In this document: positions 20,599-29,644 of the stretch, piece by piece
Position numbering within the stretch: position 1 is the first letter of the stretch
Layout of the letters: every line of letters starts with the position of its first letter
NCBI RefSeq assembly: GCF_005144715.1
Contig: NZ_SWKR01000002.1
Span: 2,160,227 to 2,224,226 of the forward strand
From: Sphingomonas baiyangensis
Lineage (GTDB): Bacteria; Pseudomonadota; Alphaproteobacteria; Sphingomonadales; Sphingomonadaceae
DNA length: 64,000 nucleotides
Direction of reading: 5' to 3'
Position numbers and translations under genes: made by a program
The notes under the pieces: generated by a model
What the model was told of the DNA's origin: nothing
Databases searched by the model: none
What the model saw: the letters and a program-made list of their open reading frames with translations, nothing else

Positions 20599-22031
20599 TC
20601 CGCAGCGACATCATGCGCCGCCTGCTCGTCGGCGTCGCCGGCCTCGCCATCGCCGCCTTCGCGCCGCCGGCGTTCGCCGAGGATTATGTGATCGAGAACG
20701 TCACGCTGGTCGACGGCACCGGCCAGCCCGCGCAGCCGAACATGTCGGTGGGCGTCGAGGGCGATCGCATCACCTTCGTCACCCCGACAGCGGTGGCGCC
20801 CAGGGTTTCGGGCACGCGGATCGACGGGCGCGGGCGCTTCCTGATGCCCGGCCTGATGGACGTGCACATCCACCTGAAGGGCGCGCGCGGCGGCGACGGA
20901 CGGCGGATGGTGGGCACCGACCCCAAGAACCCCGCCGGCCCGCCGCCGATGCAGGTCGCCGCCGATGCGCGCATCGCCCGCGCCGCCGGGCTCGAGGCGC
21001 TCGCCAGCTATCTCTATTCGGGCGTCACCACCGTCTACGACGCGGGCAACGTGCCCGAACATATCCTCGGCCTGCGCGCCGAGGAGCGTGCGGGCAAGAT
21101 CCTGTCGCCACGCATCTTCGCCACCGGCAACATCGTCACCTATCCCGGCAGCCATGGCGACAGCATGGCGCTGCGCATCGAGGACTGGGCGCGCGACAAG
21201 CCCAAGCTGCTCGAGTATCTGGCGACGCAGAAGCCCGATGTGGTCAAGCTGACGCTCGACGAACATGGCTGGGGCACGCGCCCGCTCATCTCGCTGCTGC
21301 CGCTCGATCTGATGCAGGACATCATCCTCGAGGCCAATCGCCACGGCATCCGCACGACCGCGCATACCTCGAGCGAGTTGCGCGCGACCGAAGCGATCTT
21401 CGCGGGCATCGACAGTCTGGCGCACCCCGTCATCCAGGGGCCGATCACGCCCGAATTCGCGAAGCTGATGGGCGCCAAGAAGACGCCGATGGCCACCACG
21501 CTGACGATCGGCGAGGGCTACAGCCGCTTGGTCGAGCAGCCGCAATATCTCGACCAGCCGCTTTATCAGGCGTCGTACAGCGCCGCCGAGATCGCGACGC
21601 TGCGCAACGAGACGCTGCCCGCGTGGAAGGAACGCGGCTGGACGTGGTGGATGAAGCTGATGACGCCGGTAGCGCAGGAAAACATGCGGATGATCGACGC
21701 GGCGGGCGGCATCATCGCCATCGCCACCGACCAGACGCTGGGGCCGGCGGTACACCGCGAGATGGAGCTGCTCGCGGCGGCAGGCGTGTCGCCCGCGCGC
21801 ATCGTCACCATCGCCACGCTAAACGGCGCGCGCCATCTGGGCATGGAGGACCGGCTCGGCTCGGTCGAACCCGGCAAGCTCGCCGATCTGCTGCTGCTCG
21901 ACGCCGATCCGACGGCCGACGTGAACAACATGAAGCGCATCGTCATGGTGATGAAGGGCGGACAGCCCGTCGACGAGAGCAAGCTGCCGCTGGCCGGCGG
22001 CCAGCGTCCGAGGCGGATGGCGGCACGCTAG
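20595..22031 (+). CDS. Second exported amidohydrolase
   Basis: This 478-residue amidohydrolase, if started at the GTG at 20595, overlaps the previous stop by 4 bases and has AAGGAAG upstream. The ATG at 20613 is the alternative and leaves the signal peptide (ending PPAFAED) intact. Motifs are VTLVDGTGQPAQPNMSV, MDVHIHLKGARGG (HxH), VVKLTLDEHGWG, TTAHTSSELRATEA, DSLAHPVIQGP and IATDQTLGPAVH (Asp). It belongs to the same superfamily as its neighbour but is clearly diverged, so the pair is probably not a recent duplication. The substrate is likely a peptide or acylated amino acid. Confidence 0.9.
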   Translation: MIRSDIMRRLLVGVAGLAIAAFAPPAFAEDYVIENVTLVDGTGQPAQPNMSVGVEGDRITFVTPTAVAPRVSGTRIDGRGRFLMPGLMDVHIHLKGARGGDGRRMVGTDPKNPAGPPPMQVAADARIARAAGLEALASYLYSGVTTVYDAGNVPEHILGLRAEERAGKILSPRIFATGNIVTYPGSHGDSMALRIEDWARDKPKLLEYLATQKPDVVKLTLDEHGWGTRPLISLLPLDLMQDIILEANRHGIRTTAHTSSELRATEAIFAGIDSLAHPVIQGPITPEFAKLMGAKKTPMATTLTIGEGYSRLVEQPQYLDQPLYQASYSAAEIATLRNETLPAWKERGWTWWMKLMTPVAQENMRMIDAAGGIIAIATDQTLGPAVHREMELLAAAGVSPARIVTIATLNGARHLGMEDRLGSVEPGKLADLLLLDADPTADVNNMKRIVMVMKGGQPVDESKLPLAGGQRPRRMAAR

Positions 22032-22052
22032 GGCGATCGAAGAACAACGGTG

Positions 22053-22115
22053 CTTCGACAAGCTCAGCACGAACGGGTTTAGCGTATCCCCCCGTTCGCC
22101 CTGAGCCTGTCGAAG
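22053..22115. repeat. Inverted-repeat element, copy A, between convergent genes
   Basis: The left arm CTTCGACAAGCTCAGCACGA (with ACGG, 22053-22076) and the right arm CCGTTCGCCCTGAGCCTGTC (with GAAG, 22092-22115) are imperfect reverse complements separated by 15 bases. The core CTTCGACAAGCTCAG recurs at copies B and C. The element lies between the convergent amidohydrolase and permease genes, where the hairpin could stop or protect both transcripts. Confidence 0.85.
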
Positions 22116-22140
22116 GGCCGTCCTTCTCTCACGCCAGCGA

Positions 22141-23523
22141 TCAGGCAGTCGCCGCGCCCGCCATCCGCCGCTTCCAGATCTGGTACGCCACCGCCAGCAG
22201 CACCAGCCACGGCACGCCCACGATCCACGCGATGTTCCAGAATGCGGTGTCGAACGCCATCGTGACGAGGATCGCCGCCAGCAGCACCAGCCCGGCGATC
22301 TGCATATAGGGGAAGAATGGCATCCGCACCGGCAGGTCCTCGGCGCGGTGGCGCTGGCGGAAGCGCAGATGGCTGACGAGGATCGTCATCCACACCAGCA
22401 TCGCACCGAAGATCGCGATGCCGAACAGGTAATTGTACGCAAGCGGGGTCAGCTTCGAGAGGCCGGCGGCCAGCAGGATGCACACGCCCGATATCAGGAT
22501 CGCCGCCACCGGCGTGCCATTGGGGCTCAATTTGCCCAGAAACGCCGGCGCGTACCGCCCGCGTGCGAGCGAGAACAGCATCCGCGAGCCGAGATAGATG
22601 TTGGTGTTCATGCTCGACAGCGCCGCCGAGATGACGACGAAGTTCATGATTCCCGCCGCATAAGGCACGCCGGTATAGGCGAGCACGCGCACGAACGGGC
22701 TCTGCTCGACGACTTCGGCGCCCGACTCGGTCCACGGGACGAAGCTGACGACGATGGTGAGCGCCAGCAGGTAGAACAGGATCAGCCGCACCGCCATCGT
22801 GCGCAGCGCGGCGGGAATCGCCTTTTGCGGCTCGGCCATCTCGCCCGAGGTGACGGCGACCACCTCGATCCCCACGAACGAGAAGATGCCGATCAGCACG
22901 CCCATCCACACGCCCGAGAAACCATTAGGCATGAACCCGCCGGGCAGGCCGGTCAGATTGTCGAAGCCAACGGGCTCGGTGCCTAGCCCCAGGATCGTCG
23001 ACAGGCCAAGGATGATGAACAATACGATCGCGACCACCTTGATGAGCGCGAACCAGTATTCGAAACTGCCGAAATCGCCGACCGAGCGCGAGTTGATGTA
23101 GAGCAGCGTGGCGGCGAAGCCGAGCGACCACATCCAGACAGGCACCTCGGGCAGCCAGAAGCTCATATACACGCCCGACGCCACCGCCTCGCCGCCGATC
23201 GCGACGACCTGCGACATCCAGTAGGTGTAGCGCACCATGAAGCCCGCACCCGGCGAGATATAGGTTTCGGCATAGGTGCCGAACGAGCCGGCAGAGGGGT
23301 GCACCACCGCCATCTCGGAAAGGCTGAACACCATCACCACCGCGGCGAAGCCCGCGATGATATAGCTCAGGATCACCGCCGGGCCGGCATAGTTGATCGC
23401 GATGCCGCTGCCCATGAACAGGCCGGTGCCGATCGCGCCGCCCAGCCCGATCATCACCACCTGCGCTTTCGACAGCGTCTTGGCGAGGCCCTGTTCGCGT
23501 TCGATGATCGTCTCAGCGCGCAT
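22141..23523 (-). CDS. Amino acid permease, APC superfamily (AAT family)
   Basis: This 460-residue inner-membrane transporter has about twelve hydrophobic segments. The first carries the signature VVMIGLGGAIGTGLFMGSG (about residues 22-40), and SGEMAEPQKAIPAALRT lies in the loop after TM6, as in AnsP/ProY/GabP-type proton symporters. Residues that would define the substrate cannot be read with confidence. Its position at the end of the peptidase cluster suggests uptake of amino acids released by those enzymes. Confidence 0.92.
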   Translation of the reverse strand: MRAETIIEREQGLAKTLSKAQVVMIGLGGAIGTGLFMGSGIAINYAGPAVILSYIIAGFAAVVMVFSLSEMAVVHPSAGSFGTYAETYISPGAGFMVRYTYWMSQVVAIGGEAVASGVYMSFWLPEVPVWMWSLGFAATLLYINSRSVGDFGSFEYWFALIKVVAIVLFIILGLSTILGLGTEPVGFDNLTGLPGGFMPNGFSGVWMGVLIGIFSFVGIEVVAVTSGEMAEPQKAIPAALRTMAVRLILFYLLALTIVVSFVPWTESGAEVVEQSPFVRVLAYTGVPYAAGIMNFVVISAALSSMNTNIYLGSRMLFSLARGRYAPAFLGKLSPNGTPVAAILISGVCILLAAGLSKLTPLAYNYLFGIAIFGAMLVWMTILVSHLRFRQRHRAEDLPVRMPFFPYMQIAGLVLLAAILVTMAFDTAFWNIAWIVGVPWLVLLAVAYQIWKRRMAGAATA

Positions 23524-23605
23524 GCCAGCCCCCGTTCGGCATCATGGTGGATGCCGTGGGGCTAGCACGTCAACGGCGAACCGCCAATTGCTTAAAGCCT
23601 AAAGC

Positions 23606-23962
23606 TTATGCCGTGATCGGCGGCGTCTGCTGATGCTGGACGACGCGCCAGACCTCGTGCTCGAGCCGGCGGTAGGTCGAGGTGCAATGCGCCGTATAGG
23701 CCTCGCCATCGTCCTTGCTCGCTTCGGCGGTGTAGCCGATGACGATCAGGCCCTCCTGCGGCCGCATGATCTGGCGGTCGCTAAAGCGCACCCGCGTCCA
23801 GCGCGGCGTATCGGCCACGGCATCGGCCGCTTGCATCCCCGTCATCACATAGGGCGGCATCGGCACCACCATCACGCATTCGTCGTCGATGCACTCGCGA
23901 TAATGCTCGGCATCGCCCGTCCACAGGCTTTCCTCGAACGCCCAGACGCGATCGTCGTCCAT
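23606..23962 (-). CDS. NTF2-like (SnoaL/DUF4440-type) protein
   Basis: The 118-residue cytoplasmic protein starts MDDDRVWAFEESLWTGDAEH and has the order helix, helix, then strands CVMVVPMPPYVMTGMQAADAV, RVRFSDRQIMRPQEGLIVIGY and AHCTSTYRR...WRVVQHQQTP. This matches the alpha+beta barrel of DUF4440/SnoaL-like proteins, which may be ketosteroid-isomerase-like enzymes or ligand binders. It has no conserved partner nearby and the function is unknown. Confidence 0.8.
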   Translation of the reverse strand: MDDDRVWAFEESLWTGDAEHYRECIDDECVMVVPMPPYVMTGMQAADAVADTPRWTRVRFSDRQIMRPQEGLIVIGYTAEASKDDGEAYTAHCTSTYRRLEHEVWRVVQHQQTPPITA

Positions 23963-24040
23963 ATCGGATCTCCCTTGATTGGAAGGGGATAGCGGGTGGC
24001 GCGCGGCGAGGTTCCGCCACCGGCCAAAGCCGGTAGCCGG

Positions 24041-25060
24041 TCAGGCGGGCAGCACCAGCCGCGCAGTGGCACCCGTTCCGCCCACCAGATCGAAGCTGCC
24101 GCGCAATTGCTCGGCAAGCATCCGCGCGATGCGCAGACCAAGGCTGCCCGATGCCTCGATGTCGAAGCCTTCGGGCAGGCCGTGCCCGTCATCGCGCACC
24201 TCGATGGCGATGCGCTGCTCGCCATCGCGCGTCAGCGTCACCTCGATCACCCCGGTCTCGCGGCCGGCGAAGCCATGTTCGATGGCGTTGGCCATCGCCT
24301 CGGCGACGATCAGCGCGAGCGGGATGGCGCTGTCGGGCGCCAGCAGCGCGTCGCCGTCGACGCGCACGTCGCAGCGGATGCCCGCGCGACCGCTCGCCTC
24401 GATCACGTCGTGGCACAAGGGCTCGAGAAACTCGCGCATCCGCCGGGTGCTGCCAGCGGCATCATAGAGCTGACGACTGATGCGGCCGATCAAGGCCAGC
24501 CGGCGCGACGCCTCGTCGAGCGCGGCGCGCGCCTGCGGATCGGCGATCTGCCGCTTCTGAAGCGAGACCAGCCCGGCGACGACCTGCAGATTGTTCGACA
24601 CGCGATGCTGCAATTCGCTGAACAGCAGCTCGCGCGTCTCGGCCAGTGCGCGGCTCAACTCGCGCTCGCGCGCCAGCTTGGCGTTGGCGCGCTGCATCCA
24701 GTGGATGATCGCCAGATCGGTGCCGACGACGAGCGTGTAGAACGCCATCGCCACCACGCCGCCCCAGTCGAGCGCGAAGCTGTTGCGCTCGCCGACGAAG
24801 ATGAACCAGGCGAGCAGACCGCAAGCCAGCCCGGCAAGCGCGCCCATGCGCAGCCCGAACAGCGCCGAGGCGAGGATCACCGCGGGAAAGAAGGTGACGA
24901 AGGGGAAGCCCGGCGGCAACGCGGGATCGGCGATGATGCGCAGCACCAGTGCCGCGGCGATCATCGCAGCCGTCACGCCCGTCGCCAGCCAGGGGCGGTC
25001 GGTCGCCAGCGGCAACCGCTCGATCAAGGGCGCCCGTTGGCGCAAATCGTTCCCCTGCAT
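24041..25060 (-). CDS. Membrane sensor histidine kinase, HWE/HisKA_2 type with DUF4118-like N terminus
   Basis: This 339-residue kinase has an N-terminal four-helix membrane region (about residues 26-120) like the KdpD/DUF4118 sensor module and a short coiled coil (125-148). The dimerisation/phospho-acceptor helix ELQHRVSNNLQVVAGLVSLQ follows (His152), and then a HATPase domain with ALIVAEAMANAIEHGF, VRDDGHGLPEGFD and GSLGLRIARML. HWE/HisKA_2 kinases often feed the PhyR-EcfG general stress response in this group. No response regulator lies next to it, so it is an orphan here. Confidence 0.9.
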   Translation of the reverse strand: MQGNDLRQRAPLIERLPLATDRPWLATGVTAAMIAAALVLRIIADPALPPGFPFVTFFPAVILASALFGLRMGALAGLACGLLAWFIFVGERNSFALDWGGVVAMAFYTLVVGTDLAIIHWMQRANAKLARERELSRALAETRELLFSELQHRVSNNLQVVAGLVSLQKRQIADPQARAALDEASRRLALIGRISRQLYDAAGSTRRMREFLEPLCHDVIEASGRAGIRCDVRVDGDALLAPDSAIPLALIVAEAMANAIEHGFAGRETGVIEVTLTRDGEQRIAIEVRDDGHGLPEGFDIEASGSLGLRIARMLAEQLRGSFDLVGGTGATARLVLPA

Positions 25061-25147
25061 ACGCTACGCCACCGTAACAACAGTTTTTGCGCTCGCGGTC
25101 GCTAACCTGGAGCAAGTCGCACCGCCTAAAGCCCGATTGCGGCACGA

Positions 25148-25176
25148 AAAAGGGGGACCGCAACGCGGCCCCCCTT
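25148..25176 (-). terminator. Terminator of pnp
   Basis: On the minus strand AGGGGGGCCGC and GCGGTCCCCCT form a strong stem around a GTT loop, followed by TTTTTCG. It begins about 25 bases after the pnp stop and closes the translation/RNA operon. Confidence 0.8.
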
Positions 25177-25198
25177 GTCGTCCGTAATCGGAGGACGA

Positions 25199-27529
25199 TC
25201 AGCTCTCGGTGATGAACGAAGGCAGGCCGATATCCTCGCCGCCCTCGTCCTTCGCTTCGGACCGCTCGCGACGCGGGCCACGATCGCCACCGCGATCGCC
25301 GCGGTCACGCCGCGGGCCACGGTCACGGTCGCCGCCACGACCACCGCGCCCGCCGTCACGGTCGCCACGCGGGCCACGGTCGCCGCGATCGCCACGCGGT
25401 TCGCGTGCCGGGCGCGTGTCCTCGAGCTCGGCGCCGGTCTCCTGGTCGACGACGCGCATCGACAGGCGAACCTTGCCGCGCGGATCGACCTCGAGCACCT
25501 TGACCTTGACTTCCTGGCCTTCGCTCAGGACGTCGGCAACCTTCTCGACGCGCTCGTTGCGGATCTCGGAGACGTGCACCAGCCCGTCCTTGCCGCCCAT
25601 GAAGTTCACGAACGCACCGAAATCGACGAGGTTGACGACCTTGCCGTTGTAGATCTTGCCGACCTCCGCTTCCTCGACGATGCCCTTGATCCAGTTCATC
25701 GCCGCCTCGATCTGGCTGACGTCGGACGAGCTGACCTTGATGATGCCCTCGTCGTCGATGTCGACCTTGGCGCCAGTGGTCGCCACGATCTCGCGGATCA
25801 CCTTGCCGCCGGTGCCGATCACGTCGCGGATCTTCGACTTGTCGATCTGCATCGTCTCGATGCGCGGCGCGTGTGCCGAAAGCTCGGTCCGCGTCGAATC
25901 GAGCGCCTTGGCCATTTCACCCAGAATGTGCGCGCGGCCTTCCTTGGCCTGCGTCAGCGCCGCGGTGAAGATCTCCTCGGTGATGCCGGCGATCTTGATG
26001 TCCATCTGCATCGTGGTGATGCCTTCGGACGTGCCCGCCACCTTGAAGTCCATGTCACCCAGATGATCCTCGTCGCCGAGGATGTCCGAGAGCACCGCGA
26101 AGCGGTCGCCTTCGAGGATCAGGCCCATCGCGATGCCGCTCACCGGCCGCTTGATCGGCACGCCCGCGTCCATCAGCGCCAGGCTGCCGCCGCACACGCT
26201 CGCCATCGACGACGAGCCGTTCGACTCGGTGATGTCGCTGGTCAGGCGGATCGTGTAGGGGAACTCGTCCTTGGTCGGCAGCACCGGATGCAGCGCGCGC
26301 CAGGCGAGCTTGCCATGCCCCACTTCACGACGGCCCGGCGCGCCGAAGCGGCCGACCTCGCCCACCGAATAGGGCGGGAAGTTATAGTGCAGCATGAAAT
26401 GCTGGTAGCTGAGGCCGCCCAGACCATCGATCATCTGCTCGGCGTCCTTGGTGCCGAGCGTGCAGGTGGCGATCGTCTGCGTCTCGCCGCGCGTGAACAA
26501 CGCCGAGCCGTGTGCGCGGGGCAGGAAATGCGCCTCGGCGACGATCGGGCGCACGGTACGCGTGTCGCGGCCGTCGATGCGGATGCCGTCGTCGAGGATC
26601 GCGTTGCGCACGATCTCGGCCTCGAGCTTCTTCACCAGCTTTAGGCTGGCGAGATAGGCCTGCGGATCGGTTTCCTTGAGGTCCGCCATCTCCTCGCGCG
26701 CCTTGGTGCGCGCTTCGTTGATCGCGGTCTGGCGGGCCTGCTTGTCGGTCAGCTTGTAGGCGGCCTTCAGATCGTCGCCGATCACCGCCTTCAGCCGCTG
26801 CTTTACCGCGACGGCATCGTCCTGGACCTTGAGCTCCCAAGGCTCCTTGGCGGCCTGCTCGGCCAGCTTGATGATCGCGCCGGTGACTTCGCGGCACGCC
26901 TTGTGCGCGAACAGCACGGCGCCGAGCATCACCTCTTCCGAAAGCTCCTTGGCTTCGGATTCGACCATCATCACCGCGTCCTGCGTGGCGGCGACCACGA
27001 GGTCGAGCTCGCCCGCCGCGACATCGGCGTCGGTGGGGTTGAGCAGATACTCGCCGTCCTTGTAGCCGACGCGCGCCGCGCCGATCGGCCCCATGAAGGG
27101 CACGCCCGACAGCGTCATCGCCGCCGACGCCGCGACCATCGCCAGGATGTCGGGCTCGTTCTCGCCGTCATAGGACAGCACCTGCGCGATGCAGTTGATC
27201 TCGTTGTAGAAGCCCTCGGGGAACAAGGGGCGCAGCGGGCGGTCGATGAGACGCGAGACGAGCGTCTCCTTCTCGGTCGCACCACGCTCGCGCTTGAAGA
27301 AGCCGCCCGGAATACGGCCGGCGGCCGAGAACTTCTCCTGATAGTGCACGGTGAGCGGGAAGAAGTCCTGCCCTTCCTTCACCGACTTGGCAGCCGTGAC
27401 GGCGCACAGCACCACCGTTTCGCCGAGCGTCGCGATCACCGCGCCATCGGCCTGGCGGGCGACCTTGCCCGTTTCGAGCGTGAGGGTCTTTCCGCCCCAC
27501 TGGATTTCCACTTTCTTGTGATCGAACAT
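25199..27529 (-). CDS. pnp: Polyribonucleotide nucleotidyltransferase (PNPase)
   Basis: This 776-residue 3'-to-5' phosphorolytic exoribonuclease has two RNase PH domains (first about 1-140; second with [36 protein letters not shown] and the active-site [19 protein letters not shown]), a KH domain ([15 protein letters not shown]) and an S1 domain ([20 protein letters not shown]). The C-terminal tail of about 65 residues is dense in Arg, Gly and Asp ([19 protein letters not shown]) and ends LPSFITES. I chose the ATG at 27529 with AAAGGAAAC upstream. The longer open frame to 27724 reads through the repeat copy B. A terminator separates it from rpsO. Confidence 0.97.
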   Translation of the reverse strand: MFDHKKVEIQWGGKTLTLETGKVARQADGAVIATLGETVVLCAVTAAKSVKEGQDFFPLTVHYQEKFSAAGRIPGGFFKRERGATEKETLVSRLIDRPLRPLFPEGFYNEINCIAQVLSYDGENEPDILAMVAASAAMTLSGVPFMGPIGAARVGYKDGEYLLNPTDADVAAGELDLVVAATQDAVMMVESEAKELSEEVMLGAVLFAHKACREVTGAIIKLAEQAAKEPWELKVQDDAVAVKQRLKAVIGDDLKAAYKLTDKQARQTAINEARTKAREEMADLKETDPQAYLASLKLVKKLEAEIVRNAILDDGIRIDGRDTRTVRPIVAEAHFLPRAHGSALFTRGETQTIATCTLGTKDAEQMIDGLGGLSYQHFMLHYNFPPYSVGEVGRFGAPGRREVGHGKLAWRALHPVLPTKDEFPYTIRLTSDITESNGSSSMASVCGGSLALMDAGVPIKRPVSGIAMGLILEGDRFAVLSDILGDEDHLGDMDFKVAGTSEGITTMQMDIKIAGITEEIFTAALTQAKEGRAHILGEMAKALDSTRTELSAHAPRIETMQIDKSKIRDVIGTGGKVIREIVATTGAKVDIDDEGIIKVSSSDVSQIEAAMNWIKGIVEEAEVGKIYNGKVVNLVDFGAFVNFMGGKDGLVHVSEIRNERVEKVADVLSEGQEVKVKVLEVDPRGKVRLSMRVVDQETGAELEDTRPAREPRGDRGDRGPRGDRDGGRGGRGGDRDRGPRRDRGDRGGDRGPRRERSEAKDEGGEDIGLPSFITES

Positions 27530-27609
27530 TCTGTTTCCTTTGTCCGGCAGCCCTATGCCGCCGGGGCCTGTGTCGAGCCGATAGTGGCTCGTTTCGGTGC
27601 CTCCCCAAC

Positions 27610-27689
27610 CCGTTCGGGCTGAGCTTGTCGAAGCCCCGTTCCTTTCCGCTTCGGGAAGTGCAGCCCTTCGACAAGCTCGGGGCGAACGG
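27610..27689. repeat. Inverted-repeat element, copy B, in the rpsO-pnp intergenic region
   Basis: The arms CCGTTCGGGCTGAGCTTGTC (27610-27633 with GAAG) and CTTCGACAAGCTCGGGGCGA (27666-27689 with ACGG) are reverse complements with few mismatches and a 32-base spacer. They share the core with copies A and C. The element lies in the 5' leader of pnp, so a long hairpin would form in that mRNA. Confidence 0.85.
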
Positions 27690-27740
27690 GAGAGGCTTTG
27701 CTCGGGCTTCGGCCGGATTGCCAAGGCCCGGATACGAAAC

Positions 27741-27760
27741 GGCCCCGCAAGTGCGGGGCC
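27741..27760 (-). terminator. Terminator-like hairpin after rpsO
   Basis: A perfect inverted repeat GGCCCCGCA-AG-TGCGGGGCC lies 8 bases downstream of the rpsO stop. On the minus strand GTTTCGT follows, so the T-run is short. It could be a partial terminator or a processing/protection hairpin between rpsO and pnp. Confidence 0.65.
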
Positions 27761-27768
27761 GCCCGGAA

Positions 27769-28038
27769 TTACTTGCGAAGGCCGAGCTTCGCGATCAGCG
27801 CCGTATAGCGGTCGGCATCCTTCTTCTTCAGATAGTCGAGAAGGCTGCGGCGCTTGTTGACCAGCATCAAGAGGCCGCGGCGCGAATGATTGTCCTTGGC
27901 GTGCGACTTGAAGTGCTCGGTCAGGTTGACGATGCGCTCGGTAAGGATCGCGATCTGCACTTCGGGGCTGCCGGTGTCGCCCGAATTGCGGGCGTTATCC
28001 TGGATGAGCGCTTCCTTGCGCTCGGGCGTGATCGACAT
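27769..28038 (-). CDS. rpsO: 30S ribosomal protein S15
   Basis: This 89-residue S15 binds 16S rRNA in the central domain. Motifs are [36 protein letters not shown] and [16 protein letters not shown], ending LIAKLGLRK. The length is the normal one. It sits 14 bases after truB and upstream of pnp, the classic truB-rpsO-pnp order. Confidence 0.99.
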   Translation of the reverse strand: MSITPERKEALIQDNARNSGDTGSPEVQIAILTERIVNLTEHFKSHAKDNHSRRGLLMLVNKRRSLLDYLKKKDADRYTALIAKLGLRK

Positions 28039-28052
28039 CGTGTTCCTTTCGA

Positions 28053-29036
28053 CTAGAGGTTGAAGCCGCGCACGACGCGGACGTTCCCGTCCTGAACCTC
28101 CACAAGCGCGACCGGCACATCGTCGGTCATCGCGAAACAGGGGCCGTCGGGGGCAGCGATCCCGGCCAATGCCCGCCCCTGTCGGAGCAGTCCTGCCTGG
28201 TCGGGGGAGAGGGATAGAGCCGGGATGTCGTCCAGCCCCGCCCTCAAGGGCAGGAGATAGTCTTCAAGCGCGCGGGCCTTACCAGCCTGGCCCAGAATGT
28301 CCAGCGAAATAGCGTGTTCGAGCCCGAACGGACCCGCCTTCAGCCGCCGCAGCGTCGTCACGCTGCCCACGGTGCCGAGCGCCAGCGCGATGTCGCGTGC
28401 CAGGCTGCGGATGTAAGTGCCCTTGGAGACATGGGCGACGAGCGTGACGCTATCCAGAACCTCCCCGGCACGGGGAGGGGGACCGCCAGCCGGAGGCTGG
28501 TGGTGGAGGGGTTCGGCCGCAGGCGCTGCGCTCGACGACAGCCCCCCTCCCCCTCCCTGCTCGGTAGAGATGCCGAGCGAGAACACCGTCACCGCGCGCG
28601 ATGCCAGCGCCACCGTCTCGCCCGCGCGCGCCAGATCATAGGCGCGCTGCCCGCCGACCTTGAGCGCCGAATAGGCAGGCGGCATCTGCTCGATCGCGCC
28701 GGTGAACGCCGGCAGCACCGCTTCCACCTGCGCGGCAGTCGGCCGCATCTCGCTGGTGGCGATCACCGCGCCCTCGGCGTCGAGCGTGTCGGTCTGCCCG
28801 CCGAAGCCGATCGTGAAGGCATAGGTCTTCGAGGCATCGAGCATCCGGCCCGCCAGCTTGGTCGCCTCGCCGAGCGCGATCGGCAGCACGCCCGTCGCCA
28901 GCGGATCGAGCGTGCCGCCATGCCCCACCTTCACCCGCGCATAGCCGCCGTCGCGCAGCGCGCGCTTGACCGCGCTCACGCCCTGCGTCGAGCCGAGGCC
29001 CAGCGGCTTGTCGAGGATGATCCAGCCGTGCGGCAT
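28053..29036 (-). CDS. truB: tRNA pseudouridine(55) synthase TruB with an in-frame insertion
   Basis: This 327-residue enzyme makes pseudouridine 55 in the tRNA T-loop. It has the catalytic motif [12 protein letters not shown] (Asp44), DKPLGLGS at the start, [37 protein letters not shown] and [14 protein letters not shown]. Between SLGIS and [13 protein letters not shown], about 36 residues (158-193) rich in Gly, Pro, Ala and Ser are extra relative to the family as I know it. They coincide with a palindromic repeat-like DNA segment. The frame stays open and the core motifs are intact, so the enzyme is probably active. The start is the ATG at 29036, 2 bases after the tdk stop; a GTG at 29042 is possible. 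Confidence 0.95.
   Translation of the reverse strand: MPHGWIILDKPLGLGSTQGVSAVKRALRDGGYARVKVGHGGTLDPLATGVLPIALGEATKLAGRMLDASKTYAFTIGFGGQTDTLDAEGAVIATSEMRPTAAQVEAVLPAFTGAIEQMPPAYSALKVGGQRAYDLARAGETVALASRAVTVFSLGISTEQGGGGGLSSSAAPAAEPLHHQPPAGGPPPRAGEVLDSVTLVAHVSKGTYIRSLARDIALALGTVGSVTTLRRLKAGPFGLEHAISLDILGQAGKARALEDYLLPLRAGLDDIPALSLSPDQAGLLRQGRALAGIAAPDGPCFAMTDDVPVALVEVQDGNVRVVRGFNL
28458..28565. repeat. Palindromic repeat-like element inside truB
   Basis: This 108-base, G/C-skewed segment contains nested hairpins: CTCCCCG-GCA-CGGGGAG (28461-28477) and CCAGCC-GGA-GGCTGG (28486-28500), plus opposing purine and pyrimidine runs (GGTGGAGGGG and CCCCCCTCCCCCTCCC). Its length is a multiple of 3 and it is read as a 36-residue low-complexity insert in TruB. 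It resembles small intergenic palindromes of sphingomonads, but that comparison is from memory. Confidence 0.75.
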
Positions 29037-29038
29037 CG

Positions 29039-29644
29039 TCACGCCGTCGCCGCATGCGGCAGCGGGCCGCCTTCCATCGCTTCGGTAAAATGGCGACGGC
29101 ACAGCGCGACATAGCGGTCGTTGCCGCCGATTTCGGTCTGCGCGCCTTCGCGCACGGCCTGCCCCGCGGCGTCGACACGCAGGTTCATCGTCGCCTTGCG
29201 ACCGCACGGGCAGATCGATTTGAGCTCGGTCAGCGAATCGGCGATCGCGAGCAGCCGCGCCGCGCCCTCGAACAGGGCGCCGCGGAAATCGGTGCGCAGG
29301 CCATAGGCGAGCACCGGGATGTTCGCCTTGTCGGCAAGCGCGGCAAGCTGGTCGACCTGCGCGGCCGACAGGAACTGTGCTTCGTCGACGAGCGTGCAGC
29401 CCACCGTCCGCCGCGCATGTTCGGCCATCACCACCGCGAACAGGTCGGTCGTCGGCTCGAAGGCGATCGCCTCGGCGCCGAGCCCGATCCGCGAGCCGAT
29501 CCGCCCCGCACCCGCGCGATCGTCGAGCGCCGCGGTGAACAGCATCGTATGCAGCCCACGCTCACGATAGTTGAAATCGGCCTGGAGCAGCGTCGTCGAC
29601 TTGCCGGCATTCATGCTGGCATAATAGAAATAGAGCTTGGCCAT
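29039..29644 (-). CDS. tdk: Thymidine kinase (type II)
   Basis: This 201-residue enzyme phosphorylates thymidine in the salvage pathway. The P-loop is YYASMNAGKSTTLLQ (residues 5-19). Also visible are the DEAQFLS Walker B/catalytic Glu segment, AYGLRTDFRGALFEGA, the CPCGRKATMNLR zinc-loop region with one Cys pair, and a later Cys in YVALCRRHF. It starts directly after the rbfA stop (TAAATG) and ends against truB, so it is embedded in the translation operon, which is not its usual place in E. coli. Confidence 0.96.
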   Translation of the reverse strand: MAKLYFYYASMNAGKSTTLLQADFNYRERGLHTMLFTAALDDRAGAGRIGSRIGLGAEAIAFEPTTDLFAVVMAEHARRTVGCTLVDEAQFLSAAQVDQLAALADKANIPVLAYGLRTDFRGALFEGAARLLAIADSLTELKSICPCGRKATMNLRVDAAGQAVREGAQTEIGGNDRYVALCRRHFTEAMEGGPLPHAATA

